From Agarophyton chilense (lineage: Eukaryota > Rhodophyta > Florideophyceae > Gracilariales > Gracilariaceae), in contig JARGXX010000016.1 in NCBI GenBank assembly GCA_030374765.1, positions 1,488,001 through 1,552,000 of the forward strand: DNA of 64,000 nt, written 5' to 3'. Shown piece after piece: positions 10,354 to 23,123 of the stretch (the stretch's first letter is position 1; each line of letters starts with the position of its first letter). The position numbers were made by a program, and so were the translations under genes. Below the pieces are notes generated by a model. It ran no database searches, was not told the origin of the DNA, and saw only the letters and a program-made list of their open reading frames with translations.

Positions 10354-10620
10354 TCAGCGTTCGGTTAAAAAAATCTCAGGCCAACACTTGAAGAAAAACT
10401 TGTAGAACATCGTTTTCCGCGAACGAACGCCACAGTGCGACCCATACGAAGTAAATTTCTGAGAAGATGACGCAGTTGTATTTGTGAGTCCGTCCCAAAT
10501 TTGGGTTACTGTTGGTGACACTTTTTTGAAAGCTGAACAGATGGCTTTGGAATTTGGCCTATTTTCCACGACCGACCGAATGTATTGTCGGTCAGATAGT
10601 GTAACCTTTATGTTTCGCAA
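10354..10620 (-). pseudogene. Tc1/mariner-like transposase fragment
   Basis: Minus-strand frame of 88 codons with a helix-turn-helix-like start (TLSDRQYIRSVVENRPNSKAI), a VSPTVTQIW segment and a YGSHCGVRSRKTMFYK segment. This order recalls the second DNA-binding helix block and the G(Y/F)xSRxARxKPxL linker of Tc1 transposases. No catalytic domain follows. The call rests on short pattern similarity only. Confidence 0.35.
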
Positions 10621-11640
10621 AACCTGCGAGGGTGAAGATCCCCGGGATGTCCGGGTCCCGCTCCTGGAGAACGGGAACTCAGCGGTAGTGCCCTTCTTCC
10701 GTGCGAAAGAGCAAACGCGAACAAGATTTAAAACCTGGGACGGAGACTGACTAAACTGTAGTGCAATACCCCGCGAGGGGAAAAGACACTCAAGTTGTTC
10801 GAAGCCTTGCTCCCTTTTCAGGGGAACTCAGCGTAGAACCTTCTGTATCTCTTAGCTGTGGGTTTAACTCCACGGAGACTTCAGGATATACCATGGAAGT
10901 AAGGATAGAAACACCTACTCAGTGTACGAAAGCAATGCCGATAACCCTTGGAACAGGGGAATAAGGGAATAAATAAAGGGGGAAACTCCAACGGTGCAGT
11001 AGAAATAACAAGAAACCAAGACACAACCTACTACTGGGGCGGAGAAGAAACCTGCATCACACAGTAAAATATAAGTATAAAAGAAACAGGGAAAACACGC
11101 AAGGTGTAGTAAGAATCACTCCTTAAGAGATGCCGGTGCGATAACTGAACCGATGGCAATGCGGATACCCTCCGAAGGGAGTAGTAATCCTGCAAAGGCA
11201 GTCACAATTAGAGCCGAACACCCGGTACCAATTTACTTGGTGATGGCAACGGCGAGATCGCCGGAGCACAAGTACTGTTCTACTATGGGCACTGGACTAA
11301 TCAATTAAATTAAATTATCTAATCTAGGGCCCTTTATTATATTACTACATTTCTAATTAATGTTCTTCTCATGTGGGGACCCATTATAACGGGGATCCCT
11401 GCCTTCTAAATATAACACGCTACCATAGCGCCAAAATTCCTACAACTTTCCTCTCATAAGTAGAGCATCCCCCACGGGAGCATCAACATTAACTTAAGAG
11501 TATCTGACACCGGAGTATCGCCGAGGGCGTTGCACTACATGAACCCCTAGAAGCGCTGGGGGAGAAACGAATAGCGATAGAGAGGCGATAAAGAAATCTC
11601 ATGACGATAGAAGAGCCCTACGAGCCACACTGATCTCCTT
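10621..11640. other. Unassigned repeat-like region without genes
   Basis: No frame here reads as a protein. The base composition is purine-rich on the plus strand (GGGGAATAAGGG, AACAGGGAAAAC) with many short codon-like fragments, and the region ends in an AT-rich stretch before 11400. It could be part of an old LTR or leader, but no second copy was found in the window. Confidence 0.2.
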
Positions 11641-12040
11641 CAGATATCCGTCAGATCTGAGTTTCGGACGTCTCAAATACATCTCATGAGTGTCATTTGA
11701 ACATTCAGGAAGTCCCGTAGATATCCAAGTGATAATCAAATGATGTGCGTAAGAGATACGTGATGGATGTCCAAGATATATTCTTTAGATGTTCTATTGA
11801 TATTAAATATGTTATCCGAGAGATGACATCAGCTTCTGAGGCATCTATAAAACATCTAACAGATACCCTTAGTATATCTCATGGACATATTACTGCACAT
11901 CTAACGGTATACCACAGGTTATCTTTTGCACTCATCTAATGGACATCGGTTGCACATCGGATGGGTGTCTGGTACTTCCTTGAGATCGATTCGGATGTCA
12001 AACGAATATCACATGGGCATCTTGATGGTTCACTGGGAGA
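11640..12040. repeat. Degenerate short-period satellite (GGACATC / GATGT motif)
   Basis: Variants of TCTNATGGACATC, ATATCTCATGGACAT and GATGTCC recur every 15-25 bases on both strands over roughly 400 bases. Copies are too diverged for a fixed period. The 64-codon open frame inside it is a by-product of the repeat. Confidence 0.45.
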
Positions 12041-12259
12041 AAAATAGAGAAATAGGGAAGGAAACGAACCGTCAGAAGGGAAGAAGCCCGTAATAACAAC
12101 AGCCATAGTGCTCCGTGAGACCGTGTCATGACCGGAAATAGGCCACCATGCGGAGAAATAACAGCAAATATCGTTGTTGAAAGATTGCTTTGCAGGGTAG
12201 GATATATTTTTTAGAGGCCGCAGGGTTTTGGCGCCTAGCCGCAGTAGGATATGACCGTT

Positions 12260-12650
12260 CTCTGCTTCGAAGCGAAAGCAACGATCGGCTGTAAGAAAAC
12301 TTTGGTATCAACTATCGCTCGGGACATTCAGTAACGTGCAGAGGGTTTGGAAGGCTTGCAAACCAGACCGTAAACCGGTCGTTTTAGTCGCTGATCTGCA
12401 CAGACGACAAAAAGAAGAGATTAAGGATGCCTAACATTTAATACCAAGGGGTTTGGACAGGCTAAGGTAATTACATGCACCGCAGCGTGGACTTTTCTGT
12501 AACACCTACCCTATTTTAACAAAAACATAAAGCGATTCCTAGAGCTGATCTATTTTTCGTTCACTTTTACCCGTGCGGTTATCTCGCCGCCTGTCTCGTA
12601 CGTCTCTGAAACTTACGTCTGCGTTAAGTTCCGCGACCGCGCCACACGGA
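12260..12650. repeat. Dispersed repeat, copy 1
   Basis: The stretch GGCTTGCAAACCAGACCGTAAACC...GTCGCTGATCTGCACAGACGACAAA...GGATGCCTAACATTTA matches, with many substitutions, the segment at about 44060-44440, in the same strand and order, and similarity continues into ...CGGTTATCTCGCCGCC. Family unknown. Because copy 2 lies upstream of a Tnp2-like transposase relic, a CACTA-type origin is possible. Confidence 0.45.
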
Positions 12651-13330
12651 CAGGTGGCCGTCAACAGTAATGTCCTGACGCCGGCCTTCGTAATGCCACT
12701 CTAGCTGAACCGTCTGGTTAGGCCACTATACTACAGACCTTACTACTTACATTAGGCTTCACCCTCGAAGCACGAGGCTTTCCGGGGCGAAGTGAATAGC
12801 CGGGGCTACTATAAGAGAGCGCTGAAAACGGCGCGTGAAGCCCCGGATGGTCGAGACTTTCGGTACTGACCCACTGTTAAGGTCGCAAAGACTGACAGTT
12901 TGATTAATTCGAAGAACGGATCAATTGACCGTTGCAGAACTTCCCAAGTGTCGAAAACGGAGATAGCGCCTCATACAAGAGCCTTGACGCGATGCTCTGA
13001 CAAAAGTAAAGGCGGGCTCTGTCGTAGTTGAGATAAGCTCAGGGCCGACCGATTTGTGTTCTCCAAAGAAGTGAAGCGAAGCGCGAGTTCCAGATTCTAG
13101 TTGCAACAGTAATTAATGTTTGTACAAACAGGCTTGAGTGTGCATTTTTCCTCAATTTGCTCACCACTATGAAGAAACAAACGGACAAGTCGACCACAAC
13201 GGTTAGACAGACCATCCTCTCAAATTTGGAAGCGCCTCGACTGCAAGGTGTCGCGACCACGCACTTTACAGTTTTTCAGAAACTGTGTGAGCTCTACAAA
13301 AAACATATTTCGGAGAAAAACAGGGAACCC
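12650..13330. other. No gene recognised; purine tract next to LTR
   Basis: Nothing protein-like. A CCGGGGCT/AGCCCCGG inverted repeat with a loop of about 40 bases lies near 12799-12850. Immediately left of the LTR, 13306-13326 is purine-rich (GGAGAAAAACAGGGAA), which would suit a polypurine tract if the LTR at 13331 is a 3' LTR. Confidence 0.3.
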
Positions 13331-14219
13331 TGAAGGACAATGCCCTTCAAGGGGTTTTCTTCGCAGGACTTAGAGAGTTCGCTCGCTTGAAGACTAGCTT
13401 GGGCTATGACAAGCTATACCGCTATTGCGTGCTGACGGCCGGTTAGGACCGGAAGTGCACACTGGTGGAACACATGGACTGCACGGATTCCGACGCTTGA
13501 GTGCGAGGCGTGCCACATGTGGCCCGGATTCTACCTAATGGTTAGTATTATTTAGTAATTTTTAGTATTTATTTAGCTACGCTATCGCTATTTAGTGTCT
13601 ATTTTTCGGGGGCGTGCCCACTGTCAGGGGCCGCGCGCCACACTACTTAGGAGGTTGAGCACTGCTCCCTAGTAATCACCCTCTTGGGAGATACCAAGGA
13701 GGGAGTCTTGGCTCTGAAATTTTCGCCTTCGGCGCGTCTTCACCGCATACTGCGTGAGCGCCCGTTTCCCGTTAGTTCATCCACCCCTCTGTCGACCAGA
13801 GTGCTACCACCACCGTGGGTTCATATTTAATCGCCGACACTTGTCGTAGTCTCGCCCCTGTATAGGGTTTCGCCCCCGTTTTCCTCTTGTTCTCCTTTTT
13901 GGCTCTCGTGAGTGGCCGCCTCACTCACCTCGCTCGTCCACCTCATACGAGTGTTTCCTCGCTTCCTTTTCCGACAATCGCCGTCGTACCGCTCCGCCTA
14001 GGATTGGTCACACCCCGGACTGTGCCGTGCTCACCTAAACACTCTAGGTATATCCCGCCGGATTGGCCTCGGTCTTACACCTGACTCCGTCGTGCCTTTC
14101 CAGAGTGGCTCTGTTTCTGTGCTCCGCTGGGACGCGTCTCCACCGCCTGAGGGGTGTCTCTCAAGAGAGGAAGATCCCGAACATCTTCGTGGTGTCTCCG
14201 CTCCAAGCATTGTCCTGCA
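13331..14219 (+). repeat. 889-bp LTR, copy 2 (inverted relative to copy 1)
   Basis: Begins TGAAGGACAATGCCCTTCA and ends TGTCCTGCA, the same length as the copy at 1743-2631 and similar throughout. It is followed directly by GATTC, then by the protease/pol part of a different Ty3-like element. GATTC also sits just outside the other LTR. A purine-rich stretch on its left suggests it is the 3' LTR. Confidence 0.75.
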
Positions 14220-17200
14220 GATTCCTATGCATCTCACAATTTTATGTCAGTACAGTACACGAGGAGATTAAATTCGTTGCTGAATGACATCATAGATGTG
14301 AAATTTGTTGAACTTGGAGACTCAGTGAAGACAAGATTAATTGGGGAAGGCGAACCGATGTTGAAAATCAAGGGAGTTTCGAGCAAGGACCAAATCTTGG
14401 TCATCAACATGTACGAAGAGAGCGTTATTCTGATTCTCATATTGGCAAGACTATAGCTACGGGAGCATAACCCTCATATTGGTTGGCAGATCAATGTACT
14501 GAGAGTCAAACACAGTAATGGTACTGTTGTCGAATGACCGAATGTGTCACTAATGGATCTGAGGGCGGTTCAACAATGCGCTTGAGGGATGAAAATAAGT
14601 CAATCAGGACAAAAACTTCCTTGCCTCCGCTCTCTCTTCTGCCCTCTCCTTTCTTTACTCGTTTGGGTTGTTGCTCACCCTTTTATCATTGCTCTACTCG
14701 TCCTTTCGTAAGCACCCGTTGCTGAGGGTAATTCATTTCATTCCAGCTTCCCGTTTGCATTAGTTCGCGATCTTCGCATTGTTGACAGGTCGCTTTGTCA
14801 AAGGGGAATTGTATATCTCAAAATCATTTATTGCTCGAATCTCGTACACCATTGGAAACGATAGATCCCAGAAACAAGGGAGATGCGGTACGAAAGAAAT
14901 TTGCTTCAAGCAGATATCCCTGAAAAGGATGTGTAGAGAAGCCAGAAAAAAAGAATGCGAACTGTTCGCAGTCCGAATATCTAGGAACGGAGAGTCCGTA
15001 GTGTCTGAAGCAAATTGAACGCCTGAATTTCGAGAGATGTAATCAGAGTTCGAAGACGTTTTTAGGGAAGAGTTACCTCCGCCACGCGGAATGAATCAAA
15101 ACCAAACTCAAACCACGCACTCAACCTCCTGTTCGGCCTGAAGTCAGACTTTCACCCCGTGAGATGCAAAAACTCAAGCGCCAATTGCAGAAGTACGTGA
15201 ACAAGGGCTTCTCAGAACTTCGTCTTCTTCATAAAGAAGGAAAATAGAGATTTTCGAATGGTTTGTGACTACAGCGCATTGAATAAGCTCACGATTCCAG
15301 ATGCAAGTCCTTTTACGTTGATCAATGAGACTATTCATCAAGTAGCAGAAGCCCCAAATCTTCTCACAGTTTGACTTAATTTGGGGTGACCACCAAATGA
15401 GGCTCAAAGAAAACGATTGTCACAAAACGGCAATACGCACTCGATATGGATCGTTCGAATGGAAAGTCTTCTGTTTTGGATAAACTAATGCACCGGCAGT
15501 GTCTTCGAGTCTATTAGCCCATTTGCTTCGTGAGCTTAATAGAGAATACATGGTTATCTACCTAGATGATATCCTCACCTACAATAGAAACAAAGAAGAA
15601 AAAAGACGGCATTCACGAAAACTCTTCAAGATGCTAAGAGAACAAAAGCTGTACACCACACAGAGCAAGAGAAGCTTTGAGATCATAGAGGTAGGCTACC
15701 TTGGCTTTAAGATAAATACAGAATGAGTTCATACGCAGCAAAGGCTCGTAGAATGTGTAGGGAAGTGGCCATCATCAACATCAATGAAGGATGTGAAACG
15801 ATTTTTAGGACTTGAAACCTTCTTTCTAAGGTCCATAAGAGATTTTGCACAAGTAGCACATCTAATAACTGATCGTCGTCATTTCAAGAACTTCCAACGG
15901 GAAGAAAAGCAGAAAAGCGCATTTGAAGAGTTGAAAATCCGGCTGAAAACTGCACCAGTTACGTCATCCTTCATCGGATATAATGTTTGTATTGACCATA
16001 AAGGCTTCCAAGTACGCGGTAGGCACAACCTTGTAACAAGAGGGTCACCCTGTTTCGTTTCTGTCTCATCGGTTTTTGGAGACAGAGACTAGATGGGACT
16101 CTGGGAACCAAGAACTGCCGGCGGTCATGATCAGGTTGCGAGCATGGGCAGTTTACATGAAGGATCGAACAATTGTAATTCGCACGGATCATGAGCCAAT
16201 CAAGTATTTACAAACAAAGTCAAACTTATCATGAAAAAACATGAGGTGGCTTGACGAGTTGTAGTGTTATATGTTCCAAGTAGAACATATCAAGGGCTCG
16301 AAGAATGGAGCCGCTGATGCCTCAAGCAGATTATATGAATGCCACCTAAAGATAAAGCACTTCGTCTCTACGAAAAAGACTTGCATACAGCAATTTAGAA
16401 TGAATACGAGGAATATGGTTGGACAAAGTACATTATGTCAGTTCTACGTGATCAAAAGGATCCTCCGAAAAAGAAAACGACAATTTGTATCTCTAACCAT
16501 ACCTATCCGAACGGATTGATTTACTAGAATGCCAGAGGCACGTCAGGACGTGTGGTATTTCTAGAAGATGGAGACATTCGAAAGGCAGTTCCAAAAGAGT
16601 TCCATCTACCTGGAAATTATGGGTGGGAATAGACATATTTGCTGTGCTCACATTATTGTTACTAGAAAAACATGTTTGCAGATATTTACGAGTTTTTGCG
16701 ACTTTGTGAGAAGTATCAGTTCACAAAAGGGTCAAGAAAAGCACGTAATTGAAAACTAGAGCCGCATCAAGTTCCAGAAGCATATCGGGATGTCATTTAA
16801 ATGATTTTGGTTGTAGACTTTTTGATGTCTCGCACAGAAAGGGACTAAGTGCTGGTTGTAGTCTAGAAAATTTCAAAAAAGGCAATAAATATACCTACGA
16901 AGAAGAATTTAGATTCAGTGGAGGTTGTAAAATTATTTCTTAATCAAGTTTTCTCTAAGCACAGAGTTCCAAAGACTATCGTCTTGGGCACGGAATAACT
17001 CTTTCAGTCAAACTACTTCAAGAGCATTACGAAGATGTTGAGTGTTGATCTTAATATGGCTACAAAGCTACATCTTCAAACGGATGGGAAGGCCTAAAAC
17101 ATGACCAGAACTCTTTCAACAACGATTTGAAGTACGGCACAGAAGAATCTTGAACATTGAGACTCTTTGTTGAACAAACTGAAATTTAATTACAACTTAC

Positions 17201-17770
17201 GACCAAAGAAAAGTACAGTTGAAACGCCGTTCGAAGTAGACATACGACGTGTACCATAGACAGAGCTCTCAAATAATTTTTCGAGAAGAGATAACATCTG
17301 TCCAGCAGCAGAGCACTATTTGGAAAAAAGAAAAGCTTTATGTACGTTGGCCAAGAAAAATTAAAACGCTGCTATTGCACGTCAATCAATTTTTGAAAAT
17401 CAGAAACGGACCATGTCGAGTTTAAGGTAGGAGATTTGGTGTTGCTCAATACAGAAAGCACAAGCGCGTTCACCAAAGTTGGACTTGCCAGAAAATGGAA
17501 ACAAATGTTTCAGGGACCGTTTTCGGTAAAGAAAGTCATGGAACCACTTACCTACAAGATTGAACTACCACCGGCAATGAAGAAAAAACATGATGTTTTT
17601 CTTGTATCTCGAATACGAAAGTTTAGTCGACGAGAGGGTAATACAGAATCTTGTTCTATAGCTATTGATGCGAAAGGCACAGTGAAACAAGAATCTACGA
17701 ATGATTTTCTTTAAACACACCAGCTGCGTACAGTAGCAGTAAACCCTGTAGAACTTTACAATACCTTTTA
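14220..17770 (+). mobile_element. Ty3/gypsy-like pol fossil (protease, RT, RNase H, integrase)
   Basis: Parts appear in normal Ty3 order on the plus strand: a protease-like segment right after the LTR; reverse transcriptase with the YLDDIL active-site box at about 15555; RNase H with RFLGLETFF and, near 16280, the VEHIKGSKNGAADASSR end; an integrase region; and at 17436-17680 the post-integrase tail (WKQMFQGPFSVKKVMEPLTYKIELP). It is heavily broken, with many interruptions, so it is old. The gag half seems to be the minus-strand fossil at 2640-3660. Confidence 0.85.
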
Positions 17771-20700
17771 TCATCATCAGTTCCTTCCATTACGTAAAGT
17801 CCAGACTTCCCATACAACAAAATAAGGCCCCACAAATTTAAAGATTTACCACTATTCTGCCTTTTTAAAAGCCGATGCAGCTCTTTTCATAAATCGTGCC
17901 AGTAATTCATGCCGTCTGTAACATACAAGTTAATCTTTTTTACTTCACTAAAAATAACCTTATACCAAAAGTAATCTCTTTTAGATGTGTTACTTTTTGT
18001 CTACTGTAATTGAACATTATTATGATTTTGATGCATTTACGTTGAAACCATCTTTTTCTATTCAAAACGAATGAACTCAGAGTTTTCTGCACCATGCGTT
18101 TTAACCGGCGGGTTGAGTTTGTTGCAGCAGAGGTATCTGTATTAGACGCAGCACGGAGTAGAGCTCTTTTCTTTTGTATGGAAATTCGTATGCTTAGAAA
18201 CATTTCCGTGTACTTTTCGAGGCATTTTATCAGTCATTACAGACTGTTATACTCCAAGAGATCGTTCCAAGTAGTTTTCTTTCTTTCTTTTAGACAAACC
18301 TTCGTTGTGAAGAGCGATAATTTGTTTTTTCTCAAATGTTGAAAGCAACGGATCACTCGACATTTTTTTATCATAAACCATAGACCTTGTTTGGTAGTTG
18401 GGTTTGGAATGTTGTTGTGATATTGTCTGTAAGAACTCATTAATACAAACACTGTTTTTTTAATCAGCTCTTTTTTAGTGAAGTGTATTTTTATTTCCTG
18501 TATTTATTATTGTTCAATGACTGTAGAATACTACGTTAATGTTGACAGAACTATCGAAAGAAGTTTTACTATCTAAACACATTGTTGTCGTCAGGATTAA
18601 TGGTAATCTTTCGATGTGAGACAGCTTCGGGAGCTGTCAAAACACTAGCTTGGCTTTGGGTGTATTTATTTTTGTTTCTCGCACTGTATGTTCCCTCTTT
18701 ACGGGTACAAATATTGGACAAGATGCTTCCCCTGCTGTTCCAACCGTTGGAAGCAAGTTTCGCGCCACGAAGTGTGAAAAACGCCGTACAAACCAGTCCA
18801 AGCCAGCAATTGTGGATCACAAATCCGGAATTTAGTATTATCGGTAGAGGCCCCGTTTGTTTCAAATTAGCTCAGATTTTCTAGAGTTCTGTTCTGGGAA
18901 TGTATGCGGGCAACTTGCTACGGCTGGGCGTTTTGGATAAACCTATGAAAAGGTTTCAGAATCTGGGTGTGGTTTTGAGCTGCTCTCGGAAGGCGTGCTT
19001 GATTTGATTTCTTTTATTTCTTTCGCCATGGCCCTCTTTCGGTTTTTGGGTAATGCATATGTACAGACAACATCATGCAGCATAACAAAACATACATGGA
19101 ATTCCAACCTCACATTCTTCCGGATTCTGCGAACAGCAATCCGGCACACCCGAGCAAAGAACCACATGTGTCTTCGAATACCCGAGATGCGATAGCAAAG
19201 GCTTCATCGCCGTTTCTTTTTACACGGCCGCAGAATGAGACAACAATCAGAACATTTTTGTATTTTCACCGAGTTTGACGTCTCTGCATCACCTAAGTCA
19301 TGTTGAAACAGTATTTCCATATTATTGGGGTCAACCCCAGCAGAAGGAAGATGTCAATACCTCGTTTTCGTTCACCTGGGCACAGCGCCGTCTCCAAGTC
19401 GACCAAAAAATGATGGCAGCTAGAACAATTGTCGAATTGAAAGAAATTTCCAGGCAAACTCCACGATACAGATCGACAGGATCTCATCTATGTGCGAATT
19501 ACCTCCAGATTTTCACGTTTTATGTGCTACTCCATTGCGTATATCGTCTATGAGGTGATATGCCTAGAGAGTGCAATAGTTCGAGAGCCCTTCTTGTACC
19601 TACATCTTTGTGACCATCTGCTAAGGGGAGTGATCAGTATTTACGAGGGGTTTTGGACTGCAAGAGTCTTTCCCTTCTGAGTTTGTTGACAGATCATTCA
19701 GGTTTCTGTGTTCTGCGTGACGAGGAAAGCGATGCTTTGGGATGTATGCTTGTCATGGACTTGGGAGAGAAAGAACCACGAAGTTTCGCGCCGTGAGAGC
19801 GTCATTAACAACGGAAAGACGCATGTTATTGGGCTTCAGTGTATGAGGAGGCTGCCTCTCGCTGAAATGATTAAATTTATTGTTTCGGGGTTGAATATGG
19901 CGCCCTCCCTCTTGTCAACGAGGAACATCAGGGCACCGAATGAGGGCGGTCAGCACATGAGGACGGCCATCTCGTGAGACAAGGCAACGCATGAGGCCAG
20001 CTCATGTGTAAACAATGTGTTGGCTGAAGGGGATGGCGCGCGTAAGATGGTGGCCATTGTTGGGTGGCTGGAAACGCGGCTTTGGAATCATGAATGAATG
20101 AGTGAGTTCATCTTGATATGAAGCGGTGTGTGGTTTTGCGCTGGAATGATTTGGGGTTGCAGACTGACGTGGCGGGCCTTGGAGTGCACTATGCAACAGG
20201 AGATGTGAGCAGAGGAGGTAACGTTGTATTTGAATACGAGCGCGATTCAACGAAAGCGCAGCGGCCCAGCTGCTGTCATTGATGTAAAAATAGAAGTGAA
20301 TTTTAGCTGCGCATTTGCTCGTGTCGGTGCACCGCACATGCAGAAAAGGTGTGTTTGACGGCCGCCATCGACCCTGTGCATTGCATGAATTCCACGTTAC
20401 TATCGATCAGTTCGTTTCCCAAACTTCTCCGTGGTGGACTTCTGTGTTGCTCGTCTATGTTCTCCTTCAATCATGACACACGATTCAGCGCCACTCATTC
20501 CTGCACATCGCGCGCCACTGTTCCACCCTCATTCATTTTACAAATTGTTGCACTTCGGTGCGTTCGACATGTTGTCACCACCACCATCCCCTACCACGAT
20601 AACCTCAATCGATTTAGAACAGTTTTATTGCGTTCCGCTTGTTTTCGGATTCTTCTTCGTCTTTCCGTTCACTCCTGCTTCTTTTTGGTGACAAAGAAGC

Positions 20701-22107
20701 GCTCAATGTTTTATTTTTTTCCTTCTTATCGAAAGAGTTATACTTGACCTTTATAAACATACGTCATGCTTTCTCCTTATAGTCAAAAATTTCCTTGCCA
20801 ACCCCTGAAAACTGATTTCCTCCAAATCATAGGCATATTCCAAGCACTCAAGCACTCATCCTTATTTACTTCGCTCCCTGGTCTCATGTTGTAGCTCCCT
20901 TTCCCCAGAGAAACGTAACCTCGCTGAACTCCAATCAAATTCAACCAAATCTTTTCCCTTTTCTTTCGCGCCATAGGTCTATCTTGGCCCTCCAGTTGTT
21001 CAAATCGGCACTCCCTTTTTCTACAGGTGAGTCTCAAAACAGACCGCCATTCCTCTTTCATTGAGATGCATCAGGATGCATAGCCTCGCCTCAAATCAAA
21101 ACTTTGCACAAGTACGGCAATTCTGATACGCTGTTGCCAGCCTCATTGCACACATTCTTTTTTACATACTGCTATTGCAGCCAATCATGGCAAGTATGCA
21201 GTTTGTTTCATGGGAATTGCAGAAGAGTCTTTTCGCTGGCCTCACCCCAATTGTGCAACGGAACGGCAGAGCTTCAAATCGGGCAATTTGCGCTTCTGTC
21301 GCTCATGCTTTAAATGCTTCTGAATGCCGTGTCGGTACTTGATTTTTTCTCTGCGACCAACAGTTGCAACAATATGTGGACAGCCACTAGCTAGATCCTG
21401 CACAAGCATTTTCTGGCATCCACACGCTTGTTTTATGGTGCTGTTGATTGCCAAATAGATTGCATCTGAGGCGCCTCGAGTTGTGTTTTTACCCGTTCCT
21501 TATCACCCATGTCCATTGGACAACGTACGTTCTTGCGAGCGCGCGAGGGGGGGGGAATTCACTCTGTCACAGGTCTCTACCCTGGCAACCCCATTCTTTC
21601 AAAAAGCTGTTAATTGCGGTCGCAACATTCAGACAGCTTTCTTTCCCAATGTCTTTTACTCCGACATGGAAGGCAACAAATCTTTCGATTTTCTGGAACA
21701 TTGGTCTTTCCCATCTCTAAGTACAATTTCCTCATGCAAACAAGGTCCACTTCTCTCTTGTACAACAGAAGCAAAATTCCAATCATTTGTTCGCTTGTAG
21801 AGTACGGGGAATTATTCTCATAGATTTCGAAGCTGAGGTACCCTGTGAAACATATCTCCCTTCACATATCTAAGGAAGAGCTCCAACCACGTGCCAAACA
21901 ACATGAGTGATCATTTGTTTCATCAGCACAACCAACCATAGTTATTATGAATGCCATGGGTTGCATCTTGCTCTAGAAAGAAATTTATTAATGGGCACCG
22001 CTCGACAAGTTTCGAATGTCTCCATGCCACTCTTTTGCCACGCTTCACCCTTAGTCTTGATACTTGGTCGAGCATGTCACGGTTCCTCGCTCAGCACTCC
22101 TTAAGTC
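17771..22107. other. Long stretch with no gene that can be supported
   Basis: The first 800 bases are AT-rich and could hold the 3' terminal repeat of the preceding fossil, but no matching copy was found. From 18560 on, composition is mixed and open frames up to 132 codons occur (for example 18582-18884, 20349-20747, 20783-21061), none with a recognisable domain, coherent composition or neighbour-supported start. A host gene with several introns could hide here. Confidence 0.3.
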
Positions 22108-22686
22108 ATGAAAGGAAAGATGAACTTAGATTTCCTCATGACCTCTGCTTTTCGTGCCGCACAGAACCCCAAAAAAAGGACCACACAATCTCAATTTCAA
22201 GCCTCATCCCCAGGTCGAATGACTTCTACCAACTCTCGCAGAAAAGATGACAGCGACAGTCAACGGCGATCTTTTGGTCGTCACTTTACTGAAATGTGTT
22301 CAATGTCAAGTCCGAACCTGGCGTTCTCCAGAAAACACATCCCTCCCCCTACTGTACCAGAGAAAAAGCATCCAACAAAACAGAGAAAGAATAATCAGAA
22401 GGCTATTTCTAGCACCGAATCAGTCTCTTCTTCAGAGTCCAAACACCATGAATGCTCAACGTGCGGAAAGGGTTTCTATAAGCTGGAACAAATGAAGAGG
22501 CACTACAGATTGGTCCACCTCAATATTCGTCCGTTCTTGTGCGGTGATTGCGACGTATCCTTCGGAACAAAGCAAAATCTTGAAGTTCATCGAAAGACAA
22601 GGAAACACAAGGATCGCCACAAGGATGTGGGTACGACTAGTCCGGGCAAACACGGAGATGGAGAGTCGGACACAGTGGAAGACTGA
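22108..22686 (+). CDS. C2H2 zinc-finger protein with two fingers
   Basis: A 192-residue protein. Residues 1-110 are basic and Ser/Thr-rich, likely disordered. Finger 1 uses C116, C119, H132 and H137 (C-x2-C-x12-H-x4-H); finger 2 uses C145, C148, H161 and H167 (C-x2-C-x12-H-x5-H). The linker LNIRPF takes the place of the usual TGEKP. The C-terminus is Asp/Glu/Ser-rich. Two adjacent classical fingers are the usual arrangement for sequence-specific DNA binding, so a nuclear transcription regulator is likely; targets cannot be told. The ATG at 22108 is the first in frame. Its last 100 bases overlap an open frame on the other strand. No intron is needed. Confidence 0.75.
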   Translation: MKGKMNLDFLMTSAFRAAQNPKKRTTQSQFQASSPGRMTSTNSRRKDDSDSQRRSFGRHFTEMCSMSSPNLAFSRKHIPPPTVPEKKHPTKQRKNNQKAISSTESVSSSESKHHECSTCGKGFYKLEQMKRHYRLVHLNIRPFLCGDCDVSFGTKQNLEVHRKTRKHKDRHKDVGTTSPGKHGDGESDTVED

Positions 22687-23123
22687 AAATCCAACTGCGG
22701 CGTTGCTCCTGTGATCTGAACAAAAAGGTACAATATTGCGGCAATTTGGCGACCACGAGCTATTGGAATGTTTTCTGTAGCTTTGAACAACAGACATATG
22801 CTTTCGTGAACAGAGTGGACCAAGCCTCGTGCCTCACTCGAGACATGTGTTTGACTTAGTTGATCCTGGTTTATTTCTTTGACCCATTGACTTAGTCGTA
22901 CGTCTTCCACACGATTCTCATCGAGCAAAACTAACTGCCTTCCCCCCTCATAGATAATAAAAGCGGCCTGTCCCTCACGGAAAGCGCGTTGAAGCGCATT
23001 CTTTAACTTTCCATCATGGTTAAACACAAAGGGAGGTTTCGTGTGAATGCCAAAGAAAACGATTATTGCTCGTTTCACATTTTTCGGGCGCACATCAGAC
23101 CGCCCTATAGCTAGTGCCTAACT
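22587..23123 (-). CDS. Unrecognised protein-like frame, possibly an exon, convergent with the zinc-finger gene
   Basis: The frame reads RPKNVKRAIIVFFGIHTKPPFVF... then helical, well-mixed sequence (QAAFIIYEGGRQLVLLDENRVEDVRLSQWVKEINQDQ; IARGRQIAAILYLFVQITG) that looks like a real soluble protein. It has no ATG in the first 150 codons: it opens just after a TAG with ..TTAGGC, which could equally be an intron acceptor. So it is best seen as an internal or last exon, or as a gene with a lost start. The last 30 or so codons are antisense to the zinc-finger gene and may not be coding. No family is recognised. Confidence 0.35.

Noticed and set aside
18582-18884. 100-codon hydrophobic frame
   Set aside because: One possible membrane segment, but no family, overlapping frame of similar length on the other strand, no supporting context.
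20349-20747. 132-codon plus-strand frame
   Set aside because: Cys/Ser/Phe-rich, overlapped by another frame of 86 codons, no recognisable domain.
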